Positions 49,476-58,276 of a stretch of DNA of 64,000 nucleotides are shown here, one piece after another. Source of the DNA: Cryptosporangium minutisporangium (GTDB taxonomy: Bacteria > Actinomycetota > Actinomycetes > Mycobacteriales > Cryptosporangiaceae); assembly GCF_039536245.1 (NCBI RefSeq), contig NZ_BAAAYN010000001.1, positions 31,008-95,007 on the forward strand, read 5' to 3'. A program made the translations under genes and the position numbers. The notes below the pieces were generated by a model. It was not told where the DNA came from and did no database searches. It worked only from the letters and a program-made list of their open reading frames with translations. Position 1 is the first letter of the stretch. Every line of letters begins with the position of its first letter.

Positions 49476-49503
49476 GAAAAATCTACCACGTGGTAGATTT
49501 TTC
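49476..49503. promoter_or_regulatory. 28-bp perfect palindrome between GH3 and the sugar ABC operon
   Basis: The arms (49476-49489 and 49490-49503) are exact complements with no spacer. The core is CTACCACGTGGTAG, flanked by A5 and T5 runs. It lies 36 bp from the GH3 start and about 65 bp from the solute-binding protein start, so one bound repressor could shut both operons. The only regulator in the locus is the TetR at 56137; a LacI protein encoded elsewhere is the alternative. Confidence 0.85.
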
Positions 49504-49567
49504 GCTATGCTTCGTGCCGCACGCGGGGCTCCGCGGCGCATCACCAACCACAACGAGGTGTTTGTCG

Positions 49568-51106
49568 ATGAGACGGACTCTGCGCACCGCCACGGCCGCG
49601 CTCGCGTTCGGCGCGCTCCTCGCCTCGGGCGCGTGCACGACCGACGGCGACACGTCCACCGGCGCGACCAAGACGACCTTGACGATCGGCACCATGACGC
49701 CGGCGCGCAGCATGGACCCGATCGACGCCGGCGGCGGCGGTACGCCGTACTTCCAGGCGGTCTACGACACGCTGATCAAGCGGGAGCCGGACGGCAAGCT
49801 CACGCCGATGCTGGCCAGCGCCTGGAAGTACGACGCGAGCCTCACCTCGCTCACGCTGACCCTGCGCGACGGAGTCACGTTCGACGACGGCACACCGCTG
49901 GACGCACCGGCGGTGAAGGCGAACCTCGACCGGTTCCGCAAGGCCGCGAGCGCGGAGGCCGCGCAGGCGCTGAGCACCAAGTCGGTCGCGGCCCCGGACG
50001 CCAAGACGGTCGTCCTCACGCTGAACGGCCCGGACCCGGCGCTACTCGACAGCCTCTCCGACGCGTACGGCTTCATCGCGAACCCGGCCAAGTTCGGCCG
50101 GGACAAGCCGTTCGCGACGCTCCCGGACGGCACCGGCCCGTACGAGCTGGACGCCGAGAACACCACCACCGGCTCGATCTGGACGTTCACCCGCAAGAGC
50201 AAGTACTGGGGTGAGGCGCCGCCGTTCCAGAAGGTGACGATCCGCGTGTTCGACAACGAGAACGCGATCGTCAACGGGCTCAAGACCAACCAGATCGACG
50301 CCGCCGTGCTGCAGAACGTCGACCAGCAGGTGGCCGCCACCTCCGGGACGAAGCTCAAGACCGCGTCCCAGGAGATCGACCTCAAGCTCTTCAACATCTT
50401 CGACCGCAAGGGCGCACGGGTGCCCGCGCTGGGCGACGTTCGGGTCCGGCAGGCGATCAACTACGCCCTCGATCGCGACGTGATGGTCAAGCAGATCCAG
50501 CAGGGTCGTGGCACGGCCACCAACCAGATCTGGGGCACGCAGGCGCCGGGGTACGACAAGGAGTTGGACTCGTATTACGCGCACGACCCCGCCAAGGCGA
50601 AGGCGCTGCTCGCCGCGGCCGGCTACGGGTCCGGCTTCACGTTGACGCTGTCCCGGCTCGCCGCGCTGGTGCCGGACTCGCTGGCCGAGGCGATGAAGTC
50701 AGATCTCGCCGCGGTCGGCATTACCCTGAAATGGGACGACCTGGACCAGGCTTCGTTCCTGACCAAGACGTTCCGTGAGTTCAAGTACCCCGGCGTCGTG
50801 ATGAACGGCGGCCAGCCCGCGAAGGACTGGGCCACGGTCAGCGCGTCCCTCCTGCCGAGGACGATCTCCAATCCGTTCGGCGACACCGACCCGACGGTCG
50901 AGCAGTTGGCGGCCAAGATCCGTGCCAGCGAGCCGGCTCGGGCCGCGACCTACGCCCAGCAGCTCAACCGGCACATCGTCGAGCAGGCGTGGTTCGTTCC
51001 GCTGTACCGGATGCAGTACCTGCACGTCACCGTCCCCACGGTGACCGCCGTACCGCAGGCAGGCCTTGCCGTACCCGCCCTGTACAACTACCGCCCGGCC
51101 GCCTGA
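49568..51106 (+). CDS. Peptide/oligosaccharide ABC transporter solute-binding lipoprotein (SBP_bac_5)
   Basis: This 512-residue protein has a lipoprotein-like signal (R-R-T-L-R, hydrophobic core, S-G-A-C with Cys22). The family-5 solute-binding fold follows, with L-T-I-G-T-M-T-P-A, Y-D-T-L-I-K-R-E-P-D-G-K-L-T-P-M-L-A-S-A-W and V-R-Q-A-I-N-Y-A-L-D-R. Family-5 proteins bind peptides or, in loci with glycosidases, beta-oligosaccharides. The latter is inferred here from GH1, GH3 and GH20 in the same locus. ATG 49568 is chosen. Confidence 0.88.
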   Translation: MRRTLRTATAALAFGALLASGACTTDGDTSTGATKTTLTIGTMTPARSMDPIDAGGGGTPYFQAVYDTLIKREPDGKLTPMLASAWKYDASLTSLTLTLRDGVTFDDGTPLDAPAVKANLDRFRKAASAEAAQALSTKSVAAPDAKTVVLTLNGPDPALLDSLSDAYGFIANPAKFGRDKPFATLPDGTGPYELDAENTTTGSIWTFTRKSKYWGEAPPFQKVTIRVFDNENAIVNGLKTNQIDAAVLQNVDQQVAATSGTKLKTASQEIDLKLFNIFDRKGARVPALGDVRVRQAINYALDRDVMVKQIQQGRGTATNQIWGTQAPGYDKELDSYYAHDPAKAKALLAAAGYGSGFTLTLSRLAALVPDSLAEAMKSDLAAVGITLKWDDLDQASFLTKTFREFKYPGVVMNGGQPAKDWATVSASLLPRTISNPFGDTDPTVEQLAAKIRASEPARAATYAQQLNRHIVEQAWFVPLYRMQYLHVTVPTVTAVPQAGLAVPALYNYRPAA

Positions 51107-51170
51107 GGCCGACTCGTCGCCCGGCGCCACGGTGGCGTCGGGCGGCGCTGCCCCGAGAGGAAGATCCGGC

Positions 51171-52112
51171 GTGCTCGGATTCGTGCTCCGGCGAGCGGGC
51201 GCAGGACTGCTGCTCGTGTTCGTCATCTCCTTCGTGACGTACCTGCTGTTGTCGATACCGGACAACGACGTGGCGCGTGCCCTGCTCGGGTCGAACGCGC
51301 CGGAGTCCCTGGTCCGGGCGAAGAACGCCGAGCTGGGCGTCGACCGGCCGGTGCTCGTGCAGTACCTGGACTGGCTCAGTCATGCGGTCCGCGGTGACCT
51401 GGGGCGGTCGTGGTTCACCAGCGAGAACGTGTCCACCGCGATCGCGGCCCGGCTCCCGGTCACGCTGAGCCTCATGGTCGGTGTCACGCTGCTGACCGCA
51501 CTGGTCGCCTTCGCGCTGGGGACCTGGGCCGGAGTACGCCGGGGCGCGGCCGACCGGTTCGTCCAGGTGCTCGGCGTGCTCGGCTACGCGCTGCCGGGCT
51601 TCCTCGTCACGCTCGTGATCGTCCTGGTCTTCGCGGTACGGCTGGGCTGGTTCCCGGCGATCGGCTACATCCCGCTGACCGACTCGGTGAGCGGCTGGTT
51701 GTCCACGATCACCCTGCCCATCCTGTCGCTCTCGATCAGTGCGGTGGCAGGCACCAGCCAGCAGGTGCGCTCGGCCGTGATCGAGGTGTCACGCCAGGAC
51801 TACGTCCGGACGTTGCGCTCCCGCGGGCTGCCCACGCGAACCATCCTGTGCAAGCACGTGCTGCGCAACGCCTCCGCGCCGGCGCTGACCGTGCTCGGCA
51901 TGCAGTTCGTCGGCCTGCTCGGCGGCACGGTCCTGGTCGAGCAGATCTTCGGCCTCCCCGGCCTGGGGAGCATGGCCGTGCAGTACACGACCCGAGGCGA
52001 CATTCCGGTGATCATGGGGCTGTTGACCGTCACGGTGATCGGCGTCGTCCTGATCAACCTCGCCGTGGACCTCGCCATCGGCCTGCTCAACCCGAAAGCG
52101 AGGCGCGCATGA
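51171..52112 (+). CDS. DppB-type ABC transporter permease
   Basis: This 313-residue protein starts at GTG 51171 with GAGAGGAAG upstream. It has the N-terminal helix (about 9-28) and L-G-V-D-R-P-V-L-V-Q-Y-L-D-W-L. Five further helices follow, and the coupling segment Y-V-R-T-L-R-S-R-G-L-P (EAA loop, about 208-218) contacts the ATPase. The order after a family-5 solute-binding protein is the usual one. ATGA overlap joins it to the next gene. Confidence 0.9.
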   Translation: MLGFVLRRAGAGLLLVFVISFVTYLLLSIPDNDVARALLGSNAPESLVRAKNAELGVDRPVLVQYLDWLSHAVRGDLGRSWFTSENVSTAIAARLPVTLSLMVGVTLLTALVAFALGTWAGVRRGAADRFVQVLGVLGYALPGFLVTLVIVLVFAVRLGWFPAIGYIPLTDSVSGWLSTITLPILSLSISAVAGTSQQVRSAVIEVSRQDYVRTLRSRGLPTRTILCKHVLRNASAPALTVLGMQFVGLLGGTVLVEQIFGLPGLGSMAVQYTTRGDIPVIMGLLTVTVIGVVLINLAVDLAIGLLNPKARRA

Positions 52113-53806
52113 GATCCGCTCGCCGGCTGCTGCGCAATCCGCTCGGCGTGGTGTCCGCGCTGATCCTGATCCTGGTCGTCGGTGCAGCGCTGGCCGCGCC
52201 GCTGCTCACCCAGCAGCAGCCGGACGCCGCGTCGCTGCGCGACGCCTTCGGCGCCCCGCGCGCCGACCACCCGCTCGGCTTCGACTCCGCCGGACGCGAC
52301 ATCTTCAGCCGCCTGCTCTACGGGGCCCGCAACACGCTGGGCGGCGCCGCCCTCGCCGTCGCGGTGGCGGTCGCGCTCGGCATTCCCTCCGGCCTACTCG
52401 CCGGATACGCCGGCAAGTGGTTCGACGCGATCGCCAGCTGGCTGGTCAATCTGATCATGGCGCTGCCGGCCATGATCGTGCTGCTGGCGTCGCGAGCCGT
52501 CCTCGGGCCGACGGTCTGGGCCCTCATGGTCATCCTGGGCGTGCTGGCCGCCCCCAGCTTCTTCCGGCTGGTCCGAGGCATCGTCGTCAACGTCCGCGGC
52601 GAGCTCTACGTCGACGCCGCCCGGGTCTCCGGGCTGCCGCCGTGGCGGATCGTCGTGCGGCACGTGCTGATCGTGGTCCGCGCGCCGATCATCATCCAGC
52701 TCGCCCTGGTCGCCGGCCTCGCACTCAGCCTGCAGGCCGGCCTGGAGTTCATCGGCGTCGGCTCGAGCAGCGCCCTGCCCACCTGGGGCGCGATGCTCAA
52801 CGAGGGGTTCCAGAACGTCCAGCGTGCTCCCCGGCTCATGCTCTGGCCCGGCCTGGCGCTCGGGCTGACCAGCGCGGCGCTGGTGCTGCTCGCCGCCGCG
52901 CTGCGCGATGCGCTGGAGGATCGAGGCACCGATCCCGCCCCGGTACGCCGCCGGCGAGTCGCCGAGGCACGTCCCGCACGGACGGACGGGAAGCCGGAAC
53001 GGGCTGCCCTGCTCTCGGTGCGTTCGCTCGCGGTCGCGTACCGGCTACCGGACGGCACGGAACGGGAGGTCGTCCACGACGTCGACCTCGACGTGGCGGC
53101 GGGCCGCATCGTCGGCCTGGTCGGAGAGTCCGGATCCGGTAAGACCCAGACCGCCTTCGCGATCCTGGGCATCCTGCCGGACGGCGGCCGGGTCAGCGGC
53201 GGGAGCATCACGATCGACGGTGAGGACGTCGCCGGGTTGAGCGCCCGCCGGTGGCGCACGCTGCGCACCTCGGTCGTCGCGTACGTCCCGCAGGAGCCGA
53301 TGAGCAATCTCGACCCGTCGTTCACCGTCGGCTCGCAGCTCGTCGAGGCGATCCGGGCGGCAGGCGGGCGATCGCGCGCCGCCGCCAGGCAGCGCGCCGT
53401 CGAGCTGTTGCGGGCGGTGGAGATCCGGGACCCGCAGCGGGTGCTGCGCAGCTATCCCCACCAGATCTCCGGCGGGATGGCCCAGCGGGTGCTGATCGCC
53501 GCCGCGATGGCCGGCGACCCGCGACTGCTGATCGCCGACGAGCCGACCACCGCGCTCGACGTCACGGTGCAGGCGGAGATCCTGGCCCTGCTGCGCCGGC
53601 TCCAGGCCGAACGCGGTCTCGGGGTGCTGCTGGTGACCCACAACCTCGGTGTGGTGGCCGACCTGTGCGACACCGTCGCGGTGATGCGCCAGGGCCGGAT
53701 CGTCGAGAGCGGGCCGGTCGCCGAGGTGCTCGGCGCACCGTCCCACGACTACACCCGTGCGCTGGTCGACGCGGTGCTCGATCGGCCCGAAACGGAGGTC
53801 CGGTGA
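52109..53806 (+). CDS. Fused DppC-type permease and DppD-type ATPase
   Basis: This 565-residue single frame combines a DppC-like permease (about 1-280) with an ATPase (about 300-560). The permease has [20 protein letters not shown] and EAA loop Y-V-D-A-A-R-V-S-G. The ATPase has Walker A G-E-S-G-S-G-K-T, signature I-S-G-G-M, Walker B L-L-I-A-D-E-P and switch T-H-N-L. A charged linker joins them near residue 285 with no stop, new start or ribosome-binding site. ATG 52109 overlaps the previous stop; the end overlaps the next ATPase as GTGA. Confidence 0.9.
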   Translation: MRSARRLLRNPLGVVSALILILVVGAALAAPLLTQQQPDAASLRDAFGAPRADHPLGFDSAGRDIFSRLLYGARNTLGGAALAVAVAVALGIPSGLLAGYAGKWFDAIASWLVNLIMALPAMIVLLASRAVLGPTVWALMVILGVLAAPSFFRLVRGIVVNVRGELYVDAARVSGLPPWRIVVRHVLIVVRAPIIIQLALVAGLALSLQAGLEFIGVGSSSALPTWGAMLNEGFQNVQRAPRLMLWPGLALGLTSAALVLLAAALRDALEDRGTDPAPVRRRRVAEARPARTDGKPERAALLSVRSLAVAYRLPDGTEREVVHDVDLDVAAGRIVGLVGESGSGKTQTAFAILGILPDGGRVSGGSITIDGEDVAGLSARRWRTLRTSVVAYVPQEPMSNLDPSFTVGSQLVEAIRAAGGRSRAAARQRAVELLRAVEIRDPQRVLRSYPHQISGGMAQRVLIAAAMAGDPRLLIADEPTTALDVTVQAEILALLRRLQAERGLGVLLVTHNLGVVADLCDTVAVMRQGRIVESGPVAEVLGAPSHDYTRALVDAVLDRPETEVR

Positions 53807-54624
53807 CCCTGCTGCAGCTCACCCAGGTGCGGGTCAGCTATCCGGGCCGCGGCTGGCGTGGCCGTCCCACCGAGGTACTGGCCGGCGTCGATCTGGCGCT
53901 CGAGGCCGGGCAGACCCACGGCCTGGTCGGCGAGTCCGGATCCGGCAAGACGACGATCGGGCGGGCCATCCTCGGGCTCGTCCCGATCAGCGGCGGCGCC
54001 ATCCACCTGGACGGCGTACCGATTCACGGCCTGCGCCCACGGCAGCGACGTGCGCTGAGCCGGGACGTCCAGGTGGTCTTCCAGGACCCCTACACGTCGC
54101 TGAACCCGTCCCGGCCGATCGGGGACACGCTCGCCGAGCCCCTGTACGCCCAGGGGCGTCGACCGCGTACCGCCCGGGACCGCGTGGCCGGGCTACTGGA
54201 GCGAGTCGGACTGCCCGCCGACGCGATGCACCGGCTGCCGCGGGAGTTCTCCGGCGGCCAGCGACAGCGCATCGCGATCGCCCGCGCGCTCGCCATCGAG
54301 CCGCGCCTGATCGTGTGCGACGAGCCGGTGTCCGCTCTGGATCTGACCACCCAGCGCACGGTGCTCGACCTGTTGCTCGAGATCCAGCGTGACACCGGGG
54401 TGGCGTACCTGTTCATCTCGCACGACCTGGCCGTGGTCCGGCACGTCAGCCACGTCGTCTCGGTCATCCGGCACGGCGAGATCGTCGAGTCCGGCCCGGC
54501 CGCGACGGTGACCGGCGCGCCGCAACATTCCTACACGCGCCAGTTGCTGCTGTCCGCGCCGGTCGCGGATCCGGTGCGGCAACGGGCACGGCGGGAAGCC
54601 TACGAGCGGGAGTTCGCCCGATGA
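53803..54624 (+). CDS. DppF-type ABC transporter ATPase
   Basis: This 273-residue ATPase from GTG 53803 has Walker A G-E-S-G-S-G-K-T, the oligopeptide-type Q-D-P-Y-T-S-L-N-P segment, signature F-S-G-G-Q-R-Q-R, Walker B L-I-V-C-D-E-P and switch S-H-D-L. The C-terminal S-Y-T-R-Q-L-L-L-S-A-P is characteristic of the DppF/OppF half. It pairs with the ATPase half of the fusion to power import. Its stop overlaps the GH20 start as ATGA. Confidence 0.9.
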   Translation: MTLLQLTQVRVSYPGRGWRGRPTEVLAGVDLALEAGQTHGLVGESGSGKTTIGRAILGLVPISGGAIHLDGVPIHGLRPRQRRALSRDVQVVFQDPYTSLNPSRPIGDTLAEPLYAQGRRPRTARDRVAGLLERVGLPADAMHRLPREFSGGQRQRIAIARALAIEPRLIVCDEPVSALDLTTQRTVLDLLLEIQRDTGVAYLFISHDLAVVRHVSHVVSVIRHGEIVESGPAATVTGAPQHSYTRQLLLSAPVADPVRQRARREAYEREFAR

Positions 54625-56126
54625 TCCGAGCAGTTGTTCCGAACCCGCAGCAGCTCGCCTGGTCCGGACGGGTCCGCCCGTTGGAGGCGGGTGTGCTGCG
54701 GGTCTGCGGTCCGGACTCGCTGATCGCCGACGTCGCGGCCCTGGCCGCCCGCTGCGGCGGTCCGACGCTCCGGGCCGCCGCGGCGGACGCCGCCGACGTG
54801 GTCGTCGAGATCGACGCCGAGTGGCGACCCGATCCGGTGTGCGAGGAGCCGATCGGCCTTGACCCGGGCTGCGGCCCGGAGGCGTACGCCGTGCACGGGC
54901 GGCTGGTGCAAGCCGCCACCGAGGCCGGGGCGTACCGGGCGCTGACGGTGATCCTGCAGGCGATCGATGCGGACGGGCTCCCGCTGTTCGAGGCCGTGGA
55001 CGCACCGGCCCTGCGCTGGCGAGGTCTCACCCTCGACGTTTCTCGCCACTTCCTTTCGATCGCCGAACTCGAGGCGATCGTGGACCTGCTGGCCTACTAC
55101 CGGCTGAACGTGCTGCACCTGCACCTGACCGACAACCAGGCGTGGCGGCTCCGGATGCCGGGCCGGCCCGCGCTGACTCCGCCCGAGGGCAGCTACAGCG
55201 CCGACGACCTGGCCGCACTCGCCGCGTACGCGGGTCGTCGGCACGTGACCCTGCTGCCCGAGATCGACATGCCCGGGCACGTGCTCGCCGCCCTGACCGC
55301 GTACCCGGACCTGGTCGGCGATCGGCCCGCCCCGCTGCCGGGGCTGGGCCATCTGCGGCCGCGCGTCCCCGCCGCGGTCCGGTTCGCCGAGGAGGCCGTC
55401 GACCTGCTCTGCTCGCTGCTGCCCGGGCCGTACGTGCACGTCGGCGGGGACGAAGCGATCGGCATGGACCCGCAGGAGTACGCGGAGTTCGTCCAGCTGG
55501 TCCACGCCCGGGTCCGCGGCCACGGAAAGCGCCCGGTGGCCTGGCAGGAGGCGTCCCGGGCACGGGTCTTCCGCGAGGGTGACGTGCTGCAACAGTGGAT
55601 CTCACCGCGCGATGCGCCCCGGCCGGAGGACCTCGACCGGCTGCCGCCCGAGTACGCCGCATTCCGCGACACCTTCGCGGCCGCCTTCCGCCCGGCGCCG
55701 CAGGACCTGCCGCGTGCGCTGGCAGACGGCGCCTGGCTCCTGCTGTCGCCGAGCCATCCGTGCTACCTCGACCGTCGATACGCCGAGCCGTCCCTCGATC
55801 CGGCGCAGGACGCGCTGATGACCCGCCTCGGCCATCCGGGGTATCCCGCGGAGCACACCCGAGATCTTTACCGAACCACCTGGGACGACCTGCCCCGGGT
55901 GGCCGGCGCGCAGGCGGCTCTGTGGGCGGAGACGATCACCGGCATCGGTGATCTGGCCGCGCTGTTGCTGCCGCGCCTGCCGCTGCTGGCGGAGATGATG
56001 TGGAGCCGACGCCGCCGCCCCTGGCCGGAGGTGGCCGCTGGGATCGCTGGGCACGCGCCGGTCTGGGAAAGCCTGGGGCTGGCCGGCTACTACCGTTCCG
56101 CCGATGTCTTCGTCCGCCATTCCTAG
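54621..56126 (+). CDS. GH20 beta-N-acetylhexosaminidase
   Basis: This 501-residue protein has a small GH20b-like N-terminal domain (to about 125). The barrel starts at R-G-L-T-L-D-V-S-R-H-F, with L-H-L-H-L-T-D-N-Q-A-W-R, P-E-I-D-M-P-G-H, and catalytic pair Asp277-Glu278 in H-V-G-G-D-E. No signal peptide is present, so cytosolic cleavage of imported GlcNAc- or GalNAc-containing oligosaccharides is likely. Coupling to the ATPase stop (ATGA) ties it to the transporter, which suggests the system takes up mixed N-acetylated beta-oligosaccharides, for example chitobiose. Confidence 0.9.
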   Translation: MIRAVVPNPQQLAWSGRVRPLEAGVLRVCGPDSLIADVAALAARCGGPTLRAAAADAADVVVEIDAEWRPDPVCEEPIGLDPGCGPEAYAVHGRLVQAATEAGAYRALTVILQAIDADGLPLFEAVDAPALRWRGLTLDVSRHFLSIAELEAIVDLLAYYRLNVLHLHLTDNQAWRLRMPGRPALTPPEGSYSADDLAALAAYAGRRHVTLLPEIDMPGHVLAALTAYPDLVGDRPAPLPGLGHLRPRVPAAVRFAEEAVDLLCSLLPGPYVHVGGDEAIGMDPQEYAEFVQLVHARVRGHGKRPVAWQEASRARVFREGDVLQQWISPRDAPRPEDLDRLPPEYAAFRDTFAAAFRPAPQDLPRALADGAWLLLSPSHPCYLDRRYAEPSLDPAQDALMTRLGHPGYPAEHTRDLYRTTWDDLPRVAGAQAALWAETITGIGDLAALLLPRLPLLAEMMWSRRRRPWPEVAAGIAGHAPVWESLGLAGYYRSADVFVRHS

Positions 56127-56136
56127 GAGAGATCGC

Positions 56137-56787
56137 TTGTCCCAGACGGAACGCCTCACCAAGGGTGAGCGCACGCGTCAGCGGATCCTGGCCGCGGCCC
56201 TGAAGATCTTCGCCGAGCGTGGCTACGCCGGCGTGTCCCTGCGCGAGGTCGCGGCCCGCGCGGATATCACCCACGCCGGCCTGCTGCACTACTTCACGGG
56301 CAAGGACGACCTGCTGCTGACGATGATGATCGAGCGGGACCGGGCCGAGATCGAGGCGATTCGGAGTTACGTCGCCCGGCGCGGTGCCGGCGCCGAGCAG
56401 GTGATCATCCCGTGGATGATCCGGGACATCGCCCGGAACCAGAGCCGCCCGGACATCGCGCCGCTGTTCGTGAAGCTCTCCGCCGAGGCCACCGAGAGCA
56501 GCCACCCGGCGCACGAGTACTTCCGCAATCGGTACGCCCAGCTTCGCGAGTCGCTCGCCCGCGGCTTCGCGTACGCGTTCGCCACTGCCGACCCACCGGT
56601 GCGCGGACGCGACCCGCAGCACTGCGCCCAGCAGCTGATCGCGCTCGCCGACGGACTGCAGGTGCAGTGGCTGCTCGACCCGAACTCCACCGACATGGTC
56701 GCCTCGCTCCTGGACTACCTGCGCGGCGTCGGTGTCGAGGCGGACGGGTGGGCCGACATCGCCGTCCCCGAGGACCGGTCCACGTGA
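56137..56787 (+). CDS. TetR-family regulator of the carbohydrate locus
   Basis: This 216-residue protein is assigned a TTG start at 56137 because AGGAGAG sits six bases before it; ATG 56104 lies inside the GH20 gene. The HTH is at about 12-58 (I-F-A-E-R-G-Y-A-G-V-S-L-R-E-V-A-A-R-A-D-I-T-H-A-G-L-L-H-Y-F). The C-terminal domain has L-I-A-L-A-D-G-L-Q-V-Q-W-L, as in BetI-like TetRs. It is the only regulator in the operon and the best candidate for the 28-bp palindrome. Confidence 0.87.
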   Translation: MSQTERLTKGERTRQRILAAALKIFAERGYAGVSLREVAARADITHAGLLHYFTGKDDLLLTMMIERDRAEIEAIRSYVARRGAGAEQVIIPWMIRDIARNQSRPDIAPLFVKLSAEATESSHPAHEYFRNRYAQLRESLARGFAYAFATADPPVRGRDPQHCAQQLIALADGLQVQWLLDPNSTDMVASLLDYLRGVGVEADGWADIAVPEDRST

Positions 56788-57821
56788 CGTGGTTACTGGT
56801 CGCGGTGGTGACCGTGGCCGCGTTGGTTATCGGCACCTGGTCGGCGTTCCGGCTCAGCCCCTGGCCGCTCGTGCTGCTCATCCGGCACCTGCCCGCGCTG
56901 TCCGGCGAAGCGCTCAACGACCGCTTGGCCGGCCTCGTGCCGGACGGTGTCGCCTCGGTGGTCGACGAGCGATACGACGACGCCGACCGCGACGCCTACC
57001 TCGACGTGTTCCGCCCGGCCGGGAGCGCCGCCCTGCCGACGATCGTCTGGGTGCACGGCGGCGCCTTCATCGCGGGCACCCGCCTCGACATCCGCAACTA
57101 CCTGCGCATCCTCGCGGACCGCGGCTTCACGACGGTCGGTGTCGAGTACTCGCACGCCCCCGAGCGCCGGTATCCGACCCCGATCCTGCAGGTCACCGCG
57201 GCACTGAGGTACCTGCAGCAGCACGCCGACCGACTCGGCGTCGACCCGGACCGGATCGTGCTCGCCGGGGACTCCGCGGGTGCGCAGATCGCCGGGCAGA
57301 CCGCGTTGGCCCTCTGCGACCGGGAGTTCGCGGCCAAGGCCGGGTTGCCGCTGGTCCCACCGGCGGTCCGGATCCGGGCGACGGTGCTCGCCTGCGGGCC
57401 GTACGACCTGCACCTGCCGGACTACCAGGGCCAGTACGGCCGGTTCCTGCGCGCGATCATGTGGGCGTACACCGGCACGAAGGACTTCGAGAGCGATCCC
57501 CGCGTCGCCTGCGCCTCCCTGCCGCAGCACGTGAGCGCGCACTTCCCGCCGACCTTCCTGACCGTCGGCAACGGCGACCCGCTCCGCCGCCACTCAGTGG
57601 CCCTGGCCGAGGCACTGCGTGCGGCCGGTGCGCCGGTGGACACGTTGTTCTACCCCGACGACCACACGCCGCTGCTCGATCACGAGTACCAGCTCGACGT
57701 CACGACCGAGGCCGGCGCGGCCGCGTTGGAGCGGATCGTGGCGCACGTCGACGCGTACACGTCAGCTGAGCGGCCCGTCCGTCCCTCAGGACCTAGCCGG
57801 CGCGGCGCAGCCCGCGACTGA
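56784..57821 (+). CDS. Alpha/beta hydrolase (HSL/carboxylesterase type) with N-terminal membrane anchor
   Basis: This 345-residue protein starts at GTG 56784 in the TetR stop (GTGA). A hydrophobic segment at about 2-21 is likely a signal anchor. The esterase core has V-H-G-G-A-F (oxyanion, about 91-96), nucleophile Ser in G-D-S-A-G-A (about 165), an acid in the T-V-G-N-G-D-P loop and the final His in D-D-H-T-P-L-L. In this locus it may deacylate sugars such as acetylated oligosaccharides, an inference from context only. Its 3' end overlaps the MFS remnant by 29 bp. Confidence 0.85.
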   Translation: MTWLLVAVVTVAALVIGTWSAFRLSPWPLVLLIRHLPALSGEALNDRLAGLVPDGVASVVDERYDDADRDAYLDVFRPAGSAALPTIVWVHGGAFIAGTRLDIRNYLRILADRGFTTVGVEYSHAPERRYPTPILQVTAALRYLQQHADRLGVDPDRIVLAGDSAGAQIAGQTALALCDREFAAKAGLPLVPPAVRIRATVLACGPYDLHLPDYQGQYGRFLRAIMWAYTGTKDFESDPRVACASLPQHVSAHFPPTFLTVGNGDPLRRHSVALAEALRAAGAPVDTLFYPDDHTPLLDHEYQLDVTTEAGAAALERIVAHVDAYTSAERPVRPSGPSRRGAARD

Positions 57822-58276
57822 GCAGCGCGGACAGACCCTTGACCAGCGCGCCCGCGGCGTTGACCAGGCCGGGACGCCGCCGGCCCAGCCGCGCGGCCAG
57901 CGGGAGCGTCGCGACCGCACCCAACCCGAAGAGCACCCACAGCACGCTGTACGTCGCCTCGCCGGCGCCCAGCCGTTCCCGGACGAACGCCGGGCTCGCC
58001 GACTCGAAGGGCCCGTACACGAAGTAGTACGCGGTCGACAGGGCGATGAACAGCGCCACCCCACGCCCGGAGCGCGTCGCGGCGCGGTCCTCGCCGCCGG
58101 AGCACCAGGATCACCAGCGCGGTCTGCAGCCCCGACCAACCCTGCGGCTGCGCGATCCAGAGCAGCAGCATCAGCACGAAGTTCTCCGCCGACGCGGAGA
58201 GGAACGACACCGCGCTGATCTGCCAGACGACCCGCGGAAGCCGTCCGCTTCCGGGCCGCGTGGCGGTGACCGTCAC
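57793..58276 (-). pseudogene. MFS transporter remnant with large internal deletion
   Basis: GTG 58276, in GTGA overlap with the MarR stop, begins T-V-T-A-T-R-P and then the first MFS helices (V-V-W-Q-I-S-A-V-S-F-L-S-A-S-A-E-N-F, Q-T-A-L-V-I-L-V-L-R). The homology breaks there. In another frame from 58059 a middle portion appears (A-L-F-I-A-L-S-T-A-Y-Y-F-V-Y-G-P, W-V-L-F-G-L-G-A-V-A-T-L-P), ending at 57793. Several helices between and all later helices are missing, so no transporter can be made. Confidence 0.75.

Noticed and set aside
49476-49503. LacI-family operator interpretation of the palindrome
   Set aside because: No LacI gene is present in the window, and the TetR of the locus is the simpler candidate. 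LacI remains possible only if encoded elsewhere.
52880-53010. Possible missed boundary separating permease and ATPase
   Set aside because: No stop, start or ribosome-binding site occurs in the linker, and permease/ATPase fusions of this class are known, so one gene is called.
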